A stretch of 20,794 nt of DNA from Nemertoderma westbladi (GCA_032718475.1 JAUCBJ010007993.1:1-20794); one strand, 5' to 3'; numbered from the stretch's first letter, positions 9,006 to 18,486 are shown. Notes: a model not told the origin generated them from the sequence alone. A program made the numbers and translations.

Positions 9006-10255
9006 AACAATTCGTTAGACTTGCGTCCTCCTTTTGCTCGGACCAATTTTTATAAAAATGCGTTTTTACCATCATCAGTAAGGCTATGGAACACATTGCC
9101 CATTGAGATCCGTAATTCTGAAACCCTCCAATCATTTAAAACTAACATATACCCTTTAGTATGCAATGTCCACTCTGTTCCACCATATTTCTTAATGGGT
9201 TCGCCAGCAATAAACGGTTTGTTATCCTGCCTGCGGTGCAATTGTTCATCTTTCAAACTTTATTAAACCATCTAAAAGTTGCCGGTGTGGTCACGTTAAA
9301 GAGGACGCATTACATTACTTCTTTGAATGCCCGTTGTACCATAATTTCCACCTCATTATGCAAGCCAATATTGTTTCTCTTGGTTTCTGTCCCTCTTTGT
9401 TTCTATTATTGCAAGGCCCCCAAAATAAGAATGATCTGAATGGGGCCGAATCCATAATTTATGCAATCACTGATTTTGTAGAGAAGACAGGAAGATTTAA
9501 CCATTTGGGGTACTACAACTCCAATAACCGGGCATAATAATAATAATATCAAGTGCCGTAATTGTTTTTCATTTCATTTATTGCTTTGACTATAAATGTA
9601 TGTCCTGCTGCAGATTACGGACTGTTACCTGAAATTGTATGTTGTTGCTATATTTTTAACTATTTTCATTGAGCCATAGAACGAGTTGGAGGCTACTTAG
9701 AGTGATTTGACAAATTTAACTTGTACAATATTATATATCATGTAGCATTATATATCATGTTGCAACATGTAGCATTATTCATTGTACGTGCAATTAATTT
9801 AGTGTCTACCATGGTCACTACAATATTTACGCTAATTAATATTACACTAAGAAATTGTAATATTGCATTGTAATAATGTATATTATATTTAACTATTTTG
9901 TAATTTGTAATTTGTTTTGACGATATGATGACTTTTGCCTTGTTTACCTTTTGGGTGTAGTTCTATCTAATTATAGTATGAATCGTTAGTGCTTACCTTT
10001 GCAGCAGTCTGGTGGTGTATGTATGTTGTGCACTTTTGCGTATGAGTGGTCTGCGTACTGTTTGTATGTATGTGTGCAATGTTCGTATGATATGTATGCT
10101 AGTTGTATGTCATCTTTTTGAAAAGGTATATCAATCTAAAATATATTTGGTGCAATTTATACAGTTTATCGTTATTGATAAACGGGCTTAACATGAGCTT
10201 TGGCTTATTGCCCAATCATCCTCACCAATGAGGTTAATAAAATAAATAAATGTTA
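9006..10255 (+). mobile_element. old LINE, 3' part of split copy (C-terminus and 3' UTR)
   Basis: This continues the LINE piece at 3786-4042. The first frame reads NNSLDLRPPFARTNFYKNAF, then LPSSVRLWNTLPIEIRNS and SFKTNIYP. After some PPYFLMGSPAINGLL..RCNCSSF sequence the frame shifts near 9250 and resumes as CRCGHVKEDALHYFFECPLY, the C-terminal Cys/His motif common in LINE ORF2 proteins, up to a TAA at 9535-9537. A 3' UTR of about 700 bp follows, with a GT/TATG-rich section and an end typical of such LINEs (GCTTTGGCTTATTGCCC ... AATAAAATAAATAAATG) near 10255. Frameshifts show it is older than the 5-kb LINE inserted in it. Confidence 0.75.
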
Positions 10256-10484
10256 AATGAAATGATGTTTCGCCAACTCAGAGGGACATAAAATTACACA
10301 AAAACTGCATCTGAACCTGGCTGTTTATAACAGTACTAATATTAAATAATGATTGCCAAATTATTTTGGAATTGATTGTCACTTTATGTTATTTTACGAA
10401 CACGCGAAAGGAGTTCGTGAATTATTGAAACAATGGAGGTAAATACATTTAGGCAATGCTATGTGACAATTATTATTAAGTAAA

Positions 10485-10763
10485 AGTAAAGTAAAGTAAA
10501 TTTTCTTCGGCCGCTAGACCAGGGATTACGCACAAAGTCTGACGACTTATTTCCAGTGCGGTCCCCCCATAACTAATTCTCCCCAGAGGAAACTCCAGTA
10601 CTCATTTAGCTACCACTTAAGGATGCAAGTCAGAGAGGCGCCCGGGCTGGACCCTTTAAAGCATTTCGTGCCGAAACGAAAACCGCCCTGGCCAATGCGA
10701 GAATCGAACCCACGACCTACGGGAGATGTAAATTCAATGCAACCACTCCACCGTGGTGGAGTG
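10485..10763 (-). mobile_element. tRNA-derived SINE-like element
   Basis: Read on the minus strand it starts with a Pol III-type promoter: an A-box-like GGTGGAGTGGTT near 10757-10746 and a B-box-like GGTTCGATTCTC near 10704-10693. About 180 bp of unrelated body follows, and it ends in a (TTTAC)n tail, seen on the plus strand as repeated GTAAA at 10484-10502. Head, body and short tandem tail are the standard SINE plan. The first 20 bp also form a near-perfect hairpin (CACTCCACC, 2 nt, GGTGGAGTG on both strands, 10744-10763). The body does not match a SINE core domain I can name. Confidence 0.6.
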
Positions 10764-10795
10764 TTATACACAATGTTATGCAACATTGATTTGTT

Positions 10796-10825
10796 ATAAA
10801 TAAATAAATAAATAAATAATAAAAT
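10796..10825. repeat. (AAAT)n microsatellite
   Basis: About six AAAT/AATA units next to the SINE head; possibly the tail of another, unrecognised retroposon. Confidence 0.7.
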
Positions 10826-11137
10826 GTTATAAATAATTAGTACCGGTATTGATAGTTGTTGTTGTAGTAGCGGTTGTTGAATCTTTCAGGGGATTGAAGT
10901 GCTTACATAAATGCGTAGACAAGACAATTGGAAGCCATTCGTAGCAGACTAATTCTCCCCCGATATTTTCTGTCGTGTTGATATGTCAGCGTTAACGTTA
11001 CTTTTAGCTACAGTACCTCATTATTTCTGTTATATCCAAGGCGTCCTAATTTAAATAATAGTCCGGCGAATACTGTATATACCGTCTTTTCACTGAATCT
11101 TGTACATGGGAGTACATAGTAAAAAATATATGATATA

Positions 11138-12600
11138 TGAAAATCATATGGCCCTGATTTGTTAGTAAGTGAGCATTTATATTATGGTTTGTGTTATTCT
11201 TTATTAACTAAATTACGTATCTTAGTAAATCCAATTCTTATACATGGATACATGCCTGAAAGTTTAATGCTAAGTATTATTATACCTTTATTAAAGGATC
11301 GTACTGGTGATGTAACGTCTAAGGACAATTATCGAGGTATCGCATTGTCAACGGTGCTCAGTAAAATTCTAGAAATTATTTTACTTAGTAGGTGTCATAA
11401 TTATATTGCGACTAGAGGTAATCAGTTCGGGTTTAAACCGGGACTAGGTACAGAAACATGTGTATATACATTGAAGGAATTAATCAACTATTATCTTGCC
11501 AATGACACACCGGTTTTTGTGTGTATGTTAGATGCTTCCAAAGCCTTCGATAGAGTAAACCACTTTAAACTTTTTAAGAAATTATTGGCGTTAGGTTTCC
11601 CGGTATATATTGTACGGTTGTTAGCTTTTTGGTATAGGACGCAGCAAATGTGTGTCAATTGGGATGGAAATAAATCCTCAACGTTTACGGTATCTAACGG
11701 TACCCGCCAGGGTGGTTTATTAAGCCCGACATTATTTATTGTATACGTTGACGGTTTAAGTAAACAACTCACTGACACGGGTGTAGGTTGTTGTTTAGGA
11801 GGTTTACGTATAAACCATATCATGTACGCAGATGATTTGTGCTTATTGTCAAACTCAATGATTGGCCTGCAAATACTAATTAATAAGGCAGTATCTTTTG
11901 CAAATGCTAATTCAATTTTGTTTAATACAGTAAAGACTAAATGTTTATATTATGTGCCTCAATGTTGCAAAGGTTTGGAAGTAGGTAGGGTCTATCTATA
12001 TAACAGACCAATCGACATAGTAGAAAAATTCAAGTACCTAGGACACTGGTTGCATTGTAGTACGGATGATGACTTTGATATTAAATCACAGACGTGCTCG
12101 ATATACGCTAGGGCGAATATGCTCGTTAGAAAATTTGGAAGATGCTCAGATAATGTTAAAAAGTGCTTATTTAAAGCTTACATAACACCAGTGTATTGTA
12201 ATGCATTGTGGGCACGGCGTAATTATACTGGTGCAGTGTTTAATAAGCTATCGGTTGCATATAATAATGCTGTTCGTTTATTATTTAATGTCCCTAGAAT
12301 GACTAATGATGAACCGACGAGCATGTCATTGAAATTTGGTAGGGTTAACCTACCAATGTTCGTACACATTCATCATGCGTCTCTGGGTAGTCTCGAGAGA
12401 AGAGTATCTAAATCCAATAACGATATTTTAAGTACTACATTTAATTTCTGTCACCAATACAGTAGAATATTTAGTTAGGATAATAATATGTGCTATTTAA
12501 TTATATTACTAATAAGTCTTGTATCAGTTGTGTTAGTGTATATATATATATATTTTACTATGGGCCGTATAGCCTGAAATAAACAATAATAATAATAATA
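11138..12600 (+). mobile_element. third LINE (different clade), 5'-truncated, 3' end complete
   Basis: A second, unrelated type of non-LTR element. It begins in mid-ORF near a TGA at 11138-11140, carries an uninterrupted RT-to-C-terminus frame (next entry) and ends in ACTATGGGCCGTATAGCCTGAAATAAAC followed by (AAT)n at about 12583-12599. A short 3' UTR closing with a CCTGAAATAAA-type sequence and a trinucleotide microsatellite is common among invertebrate LINEs. No clear target-site duplication was found. Confidence 0.8.
11141..12478 (+). CDS. LINE reverse transcriptase, partial, uninterrupted
   Basis: About 445 codons of ORF2 without its endonuclease half. It opens with KSYGPDLLVSEHLYYG, the (K)xxGPDGLxxEHL motif that begins many RT domains. 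Then come IIPLLKDRTGDVTSKDNYRG, NQFGFKPGLGTETC, VCMLDASKAFDRVNH (motif A Asp, residue 131 from 11141), SNGTRQGGLLSPTLFIVYVD (motif B), HIMYADDLCLLS (catalytic D231, D232), a KTKCLYY motif, FKYLGHWL and a thumb with YCNALWARRN, closing at a TAG at 12476-12478. RQGG(L)LSP and YADD, rather than PQGSxLGP and FADD, set it apart from the 4-9 kb LINE; the style recalls Rex1/Nimb-like or related clades, which I cannot resolve by eye. There is no start codon of its own; the lack of any stop over 1.3 kb suggests a recent insertion. Confidence 0.85.
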   Translation, partial: KSYGPDLLVSEHLYYGLCYSLLTKLRILVNPILIHGYMPESLMLSIIIPLLKDRTGDVTSKDNYRGIALSTVLSKILEIILLSRCHNYIATRGNQFGFKPGLGTETCVYTLKELINYYLANDTPVFVCMLDASKAFDRVNHFKLFKKLLALGFPVYIVRLLAFWYRTQQMCVNWDGNKSSTFTVSNGTRQGGLLSPTLFIVYVDGLSKQLTDTGVGCCLGGLRINHIMYADDLCLLSNSMIGLQILINKAVSFANANSILFNTVKTKCLYYVPQCCKGLEVGRVYLYNRPIDIVEKFKYLGHWLHCSTDDDFDIKSQTCSIYARANMLVRKFGRCSDNVKKCLFKAYITPVYCNALWARRNYTGAVFNKLSVAYNNAVRLLFNVPRMTNDEPTSMSLKFGRVNLPMFVHIHHASLGSLERRVSKSNNDILSTTFNFCHQYSRIFS

Positions 12601-13749
12601 GTAAATGTTTTGGGTGATTTTGGTACGAAATTTTATTGAGATCAATATTCCGACGGATTCCTCGCTTGCATCATTTAGGATTTTCTGTAATTTGCAAATA
12701 AAAAAATTGTTCCCAGGAACGGTAAAAACAATTCATTAATTACTTCCATATATTTTAGTTATAAATTTACTTTTGGAAATGAACACATGGTAGGCCTACA
12801 TAATCCCATTACAATTAGACTTAATCACCGGAATCCCAATCTTATGGCACACTTTTATGGAAATGTTCATTTCAGTCACACCTCAGATATTTTTGCTGTA
12901 GACGAATATGTAAAGTGTAGTTATTGCAGGTATTTAACTGGAAGATGAAATTACTACACCCATTGTATTGTGCGATGGTTTTTTAAATATATTAAAATTG
13001 GTGTTGATGCAATGGTATGTTATTGAATATGTTTGGTTTGCTGGAAGTTGAATTTAATACACCCCTTGCAATTTTGGAAAGGTTTTATTTATTTATTAAG
13101 ATACGACCAGAAATTTAGGATTTATTTTTGAAGCAATGGTACAAAGTTTAATTAATTTTTAAAATTAATTTAACTGGCCTAGACGTCATTATGGTTACGA
13201 TATACCACACCCTTTAACTTGAAATCAGGGCTATTCCCATTGGATGATTGGCTTAGTGAGTAAAAACGTTCTGGAACATACCACTGGAGGATCGAAAATC
13301 GTATTGCATTTGCACAATATCGGATTATTAATGATACCCACCTGAATCGGTTAAAACATTTACTACATGCAAGGTATAATGCAATATCTGCCGGACTATT
13401 AATAGTTTAGGATGGCTTGGTTGATCCATCGTAATTCACCGATGTTCTAGGGTCAAAGAGTAAACAGTAAGACCGTAAGACACATACAGTTACCGCAATA
13501 AATTATTATATGTTGCAACCAAACCAGACACAAAACAAAGCAAGTTAAACATGAGGATTACTTGGCTCTCGTATATGAACGAGTATTAATTTATCTAATA
13601 ATTTAACAATAAAATATTTTTAATTTTAACAAAGGCGCGACTACCGAATCAACAATCTATAATCGCTCATTCTGTTGTTGACTGATTAAAGTATACCGGT
13701 ACATTTTGTTTCACTTTACACACTTAACAAGTAATGCCAATAATAGCGG
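12601..13749. other. noncoding stretch between LINE and ML gene
   Basis: No gene is supported. It holds a degenerate tandem duplication (12935-13140). On the minus strand it probably includes the 3' UTR of the ML-domain gene; a candidate ATTAAA poly(A) signal lies at 13619-13624 (minus), about 125 bp beyond the stop codon. Confidence 0.5.
12935..13140. repeat. degenerate tandem duplication, about 110 bp unit
   Basis: CTGGAAGATGAAATTACTAC near 12939 recurs as CTGGAAGTTGAATTTAATAC near 13041. Both are followed by ACCC.TTG..ATT and GGTTTT, and both units end in GA.GCAATGGTA (about 13003-13015 and 13129-13141). A third, weaker start (AACTGGCC...ACACCC) may follow near 13171. Confidence 0.45.
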
Positions 13750-15330
13750 TCAAATTTTCATCTCTACTATAGTACAACCGCAAATGTTGTTGAACTGATC
13801 TGTGACGTAGCTAGTGATATGGTAGTTTCCTTTGGGGATGTGGGAAGGGATCTTGAAGTGGTGTTCGAATTTGTGCAGCCCTTTGGGGATGGGGCAGTCC
13901 AGTTTGAAGTTGTTTTCCGGATCAGAAAGTTCGCAGAGATCGTATGTATTATCGTAGAGATCCATTCCGTTGAACTTTACTTCCAGGTAAACTTTGCCGT
14001 CGTCAACCTTGGAAGTAATTGGCCGGTTAATTTGTGTATTATTATAATAGCAACTACTGTAGATCTTTAAATGCACATCACCAAAAATTGCCAAATTAAA
14101 ACTAGTTAACGTTCAAGGTTAGAAATATAAAAAGTAAAAAATGCTCACTGGAATCACAACTTTTTATAACTTTTTGTGATCGTTTAATGTTTAAAAGCTC
14201 AACCTCTTTGTGTAACTTCATTGTATTAACTGAATATCAACTACATTTCAGATGGACTAAAATGTAAAATGGAAGTGCAGTTTCTGTTACAGCTATTTGT
14301 GACATTAATGGACATTATTATATAAGAGTGATTGTAATTTAAATTGACATTATATAAGAGTGAATGTAATTTAAATTGACATTATATAAGAGTGAATGTA
14401 ATTTAAATTGACATTATATAAGAGTGAATGTAATTTAAATTGACATTATATAAGAGTGAATGTAATTTAAATTGACATTATATAAGAGTGAATGTAATTT
14501 AAATTGACATTATATAAGAGTGAATGTAATTTAAATTGACATTATATAAGAGTGAATGTAATTTAAACTAACGTCATTTTCTAAGGTCCTGTTCAGATAC
14601 AATATATTTTGTAGTCCTTTGGTCTTAGGATCTTCCGCAAGGATGACTTTACCGATAACTAAACCACCGCTACACGTTGGCCAGACGTCGCCGATGTCCA
14701 CTAGATGGCGTTCAGCTACCCAGGCGTCCCACTTTCGCCTCGATGCCACTGCTCGTAGACAGACAGACAAGGTATTCAATTATAATTATTCATATTTTTC
14801 TAACTTTACTATTAGCTCGCTAACTTTCAGAGTAAATATGCCTATCTTCGAAACCCACCATTATTGCAACCAATGATGTTCAGATTTACTATTACCACCC
14901 CCTTGTTTATACAATGCCTACGTATTTATAGTTAATCCTAGTTGTATAATGAATAGTCTATCAGATTTAATAACTCTTTATTAACAATTCACATTTACTT
15001 GTTTTGGAACTTTCTATTTGGAAAAATATATTGTATTTATCGAATTAAGAAATTTTCTAAGAAACAACACTATTAAGAATTTGTCATGTTTAACTTAACA
15101 CCAATCACCATCGTTATATACCGTATGTCTACTAATAAATGGTGTTTACGTTACTCACATTCCTCTGCATTCATAATAGCTGGTTTCCCCGCTTTGTTCA
15201 TGGAGTTAACTGAATGTTTGTTCTTTAGCAACGTTTCCTTTGTATCGTGGACGAAGTATGAGAAAAATACACCAACGCCAGTGACTCCAAGGAGAAGTAC
15301 AACACCAGCTACGATCTTAAGGGAATTCAT
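13750..15330 (-). CDS. ML-domain (GM2 activator/NPC2-like) protein, 3 exons
   Basis: Likely a small lipid-binding protein of the ML family, which carries lipids or glycolipids in a beta-sandwich pocket. Proposed exons (minus): 15330-15159, 14748-14601, 14101-13750, about 223 residues. Exon 1 starts at ATG 15330 with a hydrophobic segment (IVAGVVLLLGVTGVGVFFSY), a signal-anchor or signal peptide. It ends at donor T|GTGAGT in phase 1. Exon 2 follows a CAG acceptor; the phases match, giving ...EELASRRKW..., then DVWPTCSGGLVIGKVILAED. I end it at donor GTATCT (phase 2) because the next exon then completes the codon and restores ML spacing; a GTTAGT donor at about 14571 is an alternative. Exon 3 follows TTCTAAC (branch-like), a T-rich tract and CTAG. 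It carries DLCELSDP, LDCPIPKG, IPKGNYHITSYVTDQ and CGCTIVEMKI, close in pattern to the GM2-activator C-terminus, then TGA. Intron 2 contains a 32-bp minisatellite. Exon 3 identity is firmer than exon borders. Confidence 0.7.
14310..14567. repeat. 32-bp minisatellite, 8 copies, in ML gene intron 2
   Basis: A 32-bp unit built around GACATTATATAAGAGTGAAT followed by GTAATTTAAATT is repeated eight times (TATAAGAGTGA occurs near 14323, 14354 and then every 32 bp to about 14546). The first copy is diverged; the last seven are almost identical, indicating recent expansion. The array ends about 35 bp from the proposed exon 2 donor on the minus strand. Confidence 0.95.
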
Positions 15331-15956
15331 CCTAATTCTCAAAGACGCCGTGATTGCAGATTAGCCGCCAATTAAACGAATAATTGTTAAAATTATATTG
15401 CTCTTATTACAAAACAATTGATGTCAAAATCTAAATTTAAATTACGTATAAAAAATAATTGCGCAACTAGAGCACCAAATCATTTATCCCACCACCGTAT
15501 GATAAAAGCAAATATTGGCTTTGAATTGCCACTGATCGGAGGTATTTGTACTAATATATTATTTGAGATAATGATTAATGGGTAAGTCATTTTAAAGAGT
15601 CACTAAGTTCTCCCTGTAGAATCTATTAGCAACCTTATCTCTTTACATTTTTCCAACGTCTATAACTATAAGGAAACGTTCGGTTAATCAACCCAAAGAG
15701 AAATAACGTCGTAGAAATGCAACTAAAACAAAGGTTACCTACTAATTAACACTACCGGAATCAGTAATAATCAGCCCTGGTATTCCATTTTACTGAATAG
15801 TTGCAAAAAACATAGTTTCTGAAATAAATTGTTGGCTGATTAATTTATTGATTCCAATATTTCAACCGATATAATAAATATTGTGCGAAAAATATTGAGA
15901 CTTATATTTTTCCCAATGCTCATGATGCCATGCACCTCGAAACATTCGCTGCAAAG
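15331..15956. other. noncoding, upstream of ML gene
   Basis: No gene or recognised repeat. On the minus strand this should contain the promoter and 5' UTR of the ML-domain gene; no convincing TATA box or initiator could be chosen. Confidence 0.5.
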
Positions 15957-16671
15957 TGCCGCCACCAAAGTACCGCCACCAAAGTGCCGCCACCAAAGTA
16001 CCGCCACCAAAGTGCCGCCACCAAAGTGCCGCCACCAAAGTACCGCCACCAAAGTGCCGCCACCAAAGTGCCGCCACCAAAGTGCCGCCACCAAAGTGCC
16101 GCCATCAAAGTGCCGCCACCAAAGTGCCGCCACCAAAGTGCCGCCACCAAAGTGCCGCCACCAAAGTGCTGCCACCAAAGTGCCGCCACCAAAGTGCCGC
16201 CACCAAAGTACCGCCATCAAAGTGCCGCCACCAAAGTGCCGCCACCAAAGTACCGCCACCAAAGTGCCGCCACCAAAGTACCGCCACCAAAGTGCCGCCA
16301 CCAAAGTGCCGCCACCAAAGTGCCGCCCCCAAAGTACCGCCATCAAAGTGCCGCCACCAAAGTGCCGCCACCAAAGTGCCGCCACCAAAGTGCCGCCACC
16401 AAAGTGCCGCCACCAAAGTGCCGCCATCAAAGTGCCGCCACCAAAGTGCCGCCACCAAAGTGCCGCCACCAAAGTGCCGCCACCAAAGTGCTGCCACCAA
16501 AGTGCCGCCATCAAAGTGCCGCCACCAAAGTGCCGCCACCAAAGTAATGCCACCAAAGTGCCGCCACCAAAGTGCCGCCACCAAAGTGCCGCCACCAAAA
16601 TGCCGCCACCAAAATGCCGCCACCAAAGTACCGCCACCAAAGTGCGCCACCAAAGTGCCGCCATACCAAAG
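15957..16671. repeat. 14-bp GC-rich minisatellite, about 51 copies
   Basis: Unit TGCCGCCACCAAAG. Forty-nine consecutive 14-bp units run from 15957 to 16642, followed by one 13-bp and one 16-bp unit. Variants fall mainly at two sites: TGCC to TACC, and CCACC to CCATC. Rarer changes are TGCT, CCCCC, TAAT and a terminal AAAA. Because 14 is not a multiple of 3 and the unit contains no stop in any frame, long open frames appear on both strands with a 14-residue protein period (for example LVAALWWRHFGGGT on the minus strand). These are a by-product of the repeat and are not annotated as genes. Confidence 0.95.
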
Positions 16672-16719
16672 CGCGAATGATTCATTCGTTGACGGCGTTG
16701 GGATGCGTTGTGGGTTGGT

Positions 16720-16740
16720 GGGGGGGGGGGGGGGGGGGGG
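16720..16740 (+). repeat. G21 homopolymer
   Basis: Twenty-one consecutive G preceded by TGGGTTGGT, about 50 bp beyond the minisatellite. It has strong G-quadruplex potential, and its exact length is unreliable. Confidence 0.8.
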
Positions 16741-17068
16741 TCGAATATGTGGTAGGGAGGTGCTGAATTAGCAGAATTCTGTACATTGATAAATGGTCGA
16801 ATTTCCTTTCATTTTTAGTTAGTACAATTAGGTAGAAAAAGTAGGTGAGAGTACAGTAGGTTTTATGACTAATTATTGTTTTTATTTTAAATTACTCATG
16901 CGACATAAAGTAGTAGGCCTATATTATAGTCTTACTAATAAAGCACAAGTCCGTTTTGTAACTGGACGGACCCATGGAAAATAGTCAGGAGAGGAGCGGA
17001 GCAAGAGGAATCAGTTTGTGTTAGGCAATGGAGTTGCTTTGCGATTGCGATTTAAATACCCGTTTACC

Positions 17069-17700
17069 TAATAATATATATTATATATATATATTAAGAA
17101 TGCTGTGCCGGCTTCTCGACAAAATTGCACCGCCACAACTCCCTATCACCCATGACATTTGCTAGATCATTCGCATCTTCAAGGCCAGCGTCCTTTAAGA
17201 GGCGTTTCAATAAAGTAATGGGCTGTCCACCATGCTTATTCACTCCACGATGCCGCCAAAGTACAAGATTATGCACTGGCTAATCCTCACGGCGAAAGCA
17301 ATGTCCTGCAAAGCGGAGGCGGTTCCGTTCAAGTGTCAAACTAAGGGAGACTAATGAAACACCTCCAGGGTTGTATAGAGTCTGACTCCCATAAGAGTAC
17401 TGGTACTGCTGCTGCCCTAAATAATCAAACCTTGAGGTACCGTTTTATTCTATGTGACTTCCAAATCCTGGACAAACTATGCAATGCTGCCCATGCCTTC
17501 TCCCCTTACATATCCGAAGTTCTTCACCTGACTTCCGGTCGCATGACTCTAAGTACCGGTAGCAGAAATCGTTCACAAGCTCAAGCAAACCATCCATGGA
17601 ACTTATGCCCTTACTATCAGACTTCACTGTAATAATTTTGGTCTTCTTGGCCTTAATTTGGACCAATGGCTTGGTTGGTCGGGGTAGAACACGAGAGTAG
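17069..17700 (-). pseudogene. RTE-like LINE fragment (RT C-terminal region), decayed
   Basis: On the minus strand, pieces in several frames follow the usual order of a LINE ORF end. KTKIITVKSDSK and LELVNDFCY (thumb, 17666-17600) are followed by VPVLLWESDS (cf. VLLYGSETW), ERNRLRFAGHCFRRED, a TAG, then PVHNLVLWRHRG, HGGQPITLLKRLLKDAGLED and VMGDRELWR up to a stop at about 17096. Stops and frameshifts make it dead. The coding end runs straight into a TA/TTA microsatellite (17069-17095), the very short 3' end typical of RTE-type elements. The 5' limit is unclear. It lies within the outer inverted-repeat element. Confidence 0.7.
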
Positions 17701-17920
17701 CCTCAACTCCAGAATCCCTCTCCCCTCACAATCTCAATTAATAAAACTAGTCTTTAATGTTGTCTTAATGATCCAACAACAATAAATTAAGCCAGCCTTG
17801 CATTCTTCGTCCCTAATGTTATGTTTTTATTGTTAGTCAGTGACGTCATGATGAAATGAGAGGGCTGTAGTAGCAATGGCATTTCAACTCCGCTTACTTT
17901 TTGACATGGGTCCGTCTAGT

Positions 17921-18149
17921 TACAAAACTGGTGTGCGTACACGCTACGCCGACAACGTCAGTGCCGACAAAGACAAATATGAACCTGTAACATATGTTCT
18001 CATGACTATCGTTTATTGTTTTGGTTAGAATAACATTCCATTGTAACCTATTATTTTCCTTCAATTGATAATTAACATTAATTAGCGTCAATAATAGTTG
18101 TCGGTTTTGATTGTCGCTTATCGGCGTAGTGTTTACATCCATACAAAAC
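17921..18149. mobile_element. 213-bp nonautonomous DNA transposon with 8-bp TSD
   Basis: The insert 17929-18141 is flanked by identical octamers TACAAAAC (17921-17928 and 18142-18149). Its ends are inverted repeats: TGG.TGTGCGTACACGCTACG at the left against TGGATGTAAACACTACG (reverse complement of the right end), both continuing into CCGA. CCGACAA-type motifs recur near both ends in opposite orientation, like subterminal transposase sites. The left arm of the host element keeps the uninterrupted sequence with one TACAAAAC (16960-16953 on the minus strand), proving insertion and duplication. Eight-bp duplications suit hAT-like and some other superfamilies; the ends do not allow a firm choice. 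Confidence 0.8.
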
Positions 18150-18486
18150 CGACTTGTGCTTTATTAGTAATACTATAAAGTTGTAGACCTACTACTACTT
18201 TACATCGCGTGAATTTCGTAGTTAAAAATATAAACAATAATTAGCCATGAACAATTATCCATACTTTCGAATACAATTTGTTATTGAGAAATTAAGATAT
18301 ATAAAATGGGTGATATATATAAAAGTAACTTTAAGAAATGCACCAATTAATATTTTCTTTATGAATGTATAATCTAATTTATTGGTTTGGATTGAAACCC
18401 CTTTAATAAATTATAAATCAAGCAAATTCGTTTACAAAATTTCTAATTTACTGAAGGACTCGCTATAACTATCTATAAACACACAC

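Larger units (their letters stand above)
16867..18247. mobile_element. inverted-repeat (MITE/foldback-type) element, twice invaded
   Basis: Two arms of about 110 bp are imperfect reverse complements. The left arm (about 16867-16978) begins near CTAATTATTG and includes TTACTAATAAAGCACAAGTC, GTTTTGTAACT and GGACGGACCCATG. The right arm reads CATGGGTCCGTCTAGTTACA at 17905, is interrupted, and resumes with GACTTGTGCTTTATTAGTAA at 18151, ending with CAATAATTAG near 18244. No transposase remains. The outer ends blur, so neither target duplication nor superfamily is called. Its interior holds an RTE-like LINE fragment, and its right arm holds a 213-bp insertion (both listed). Confidence 0.7.

Noticed and set aside
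14310-14567. Regular 32-bp repeats resembling a CRISPR array
   Set aside because: Units abut directly with no unique spacers and the genome is eukaryotic; it is a minisatellite.
15840-16771. Several overlapping long open frames of up to 281 codons on both strands over the GC-rich repeat
   Set aside because: They all come from a 14-bp unit without stop codons; frames on opposite strands cannot all be genes, and nothing outside the array looks coding.
17894-18142. 82-codon minus-strand frame
   Set aside because: It coincides with the 213-bp nonautonomous transposon and shows no protein signature.
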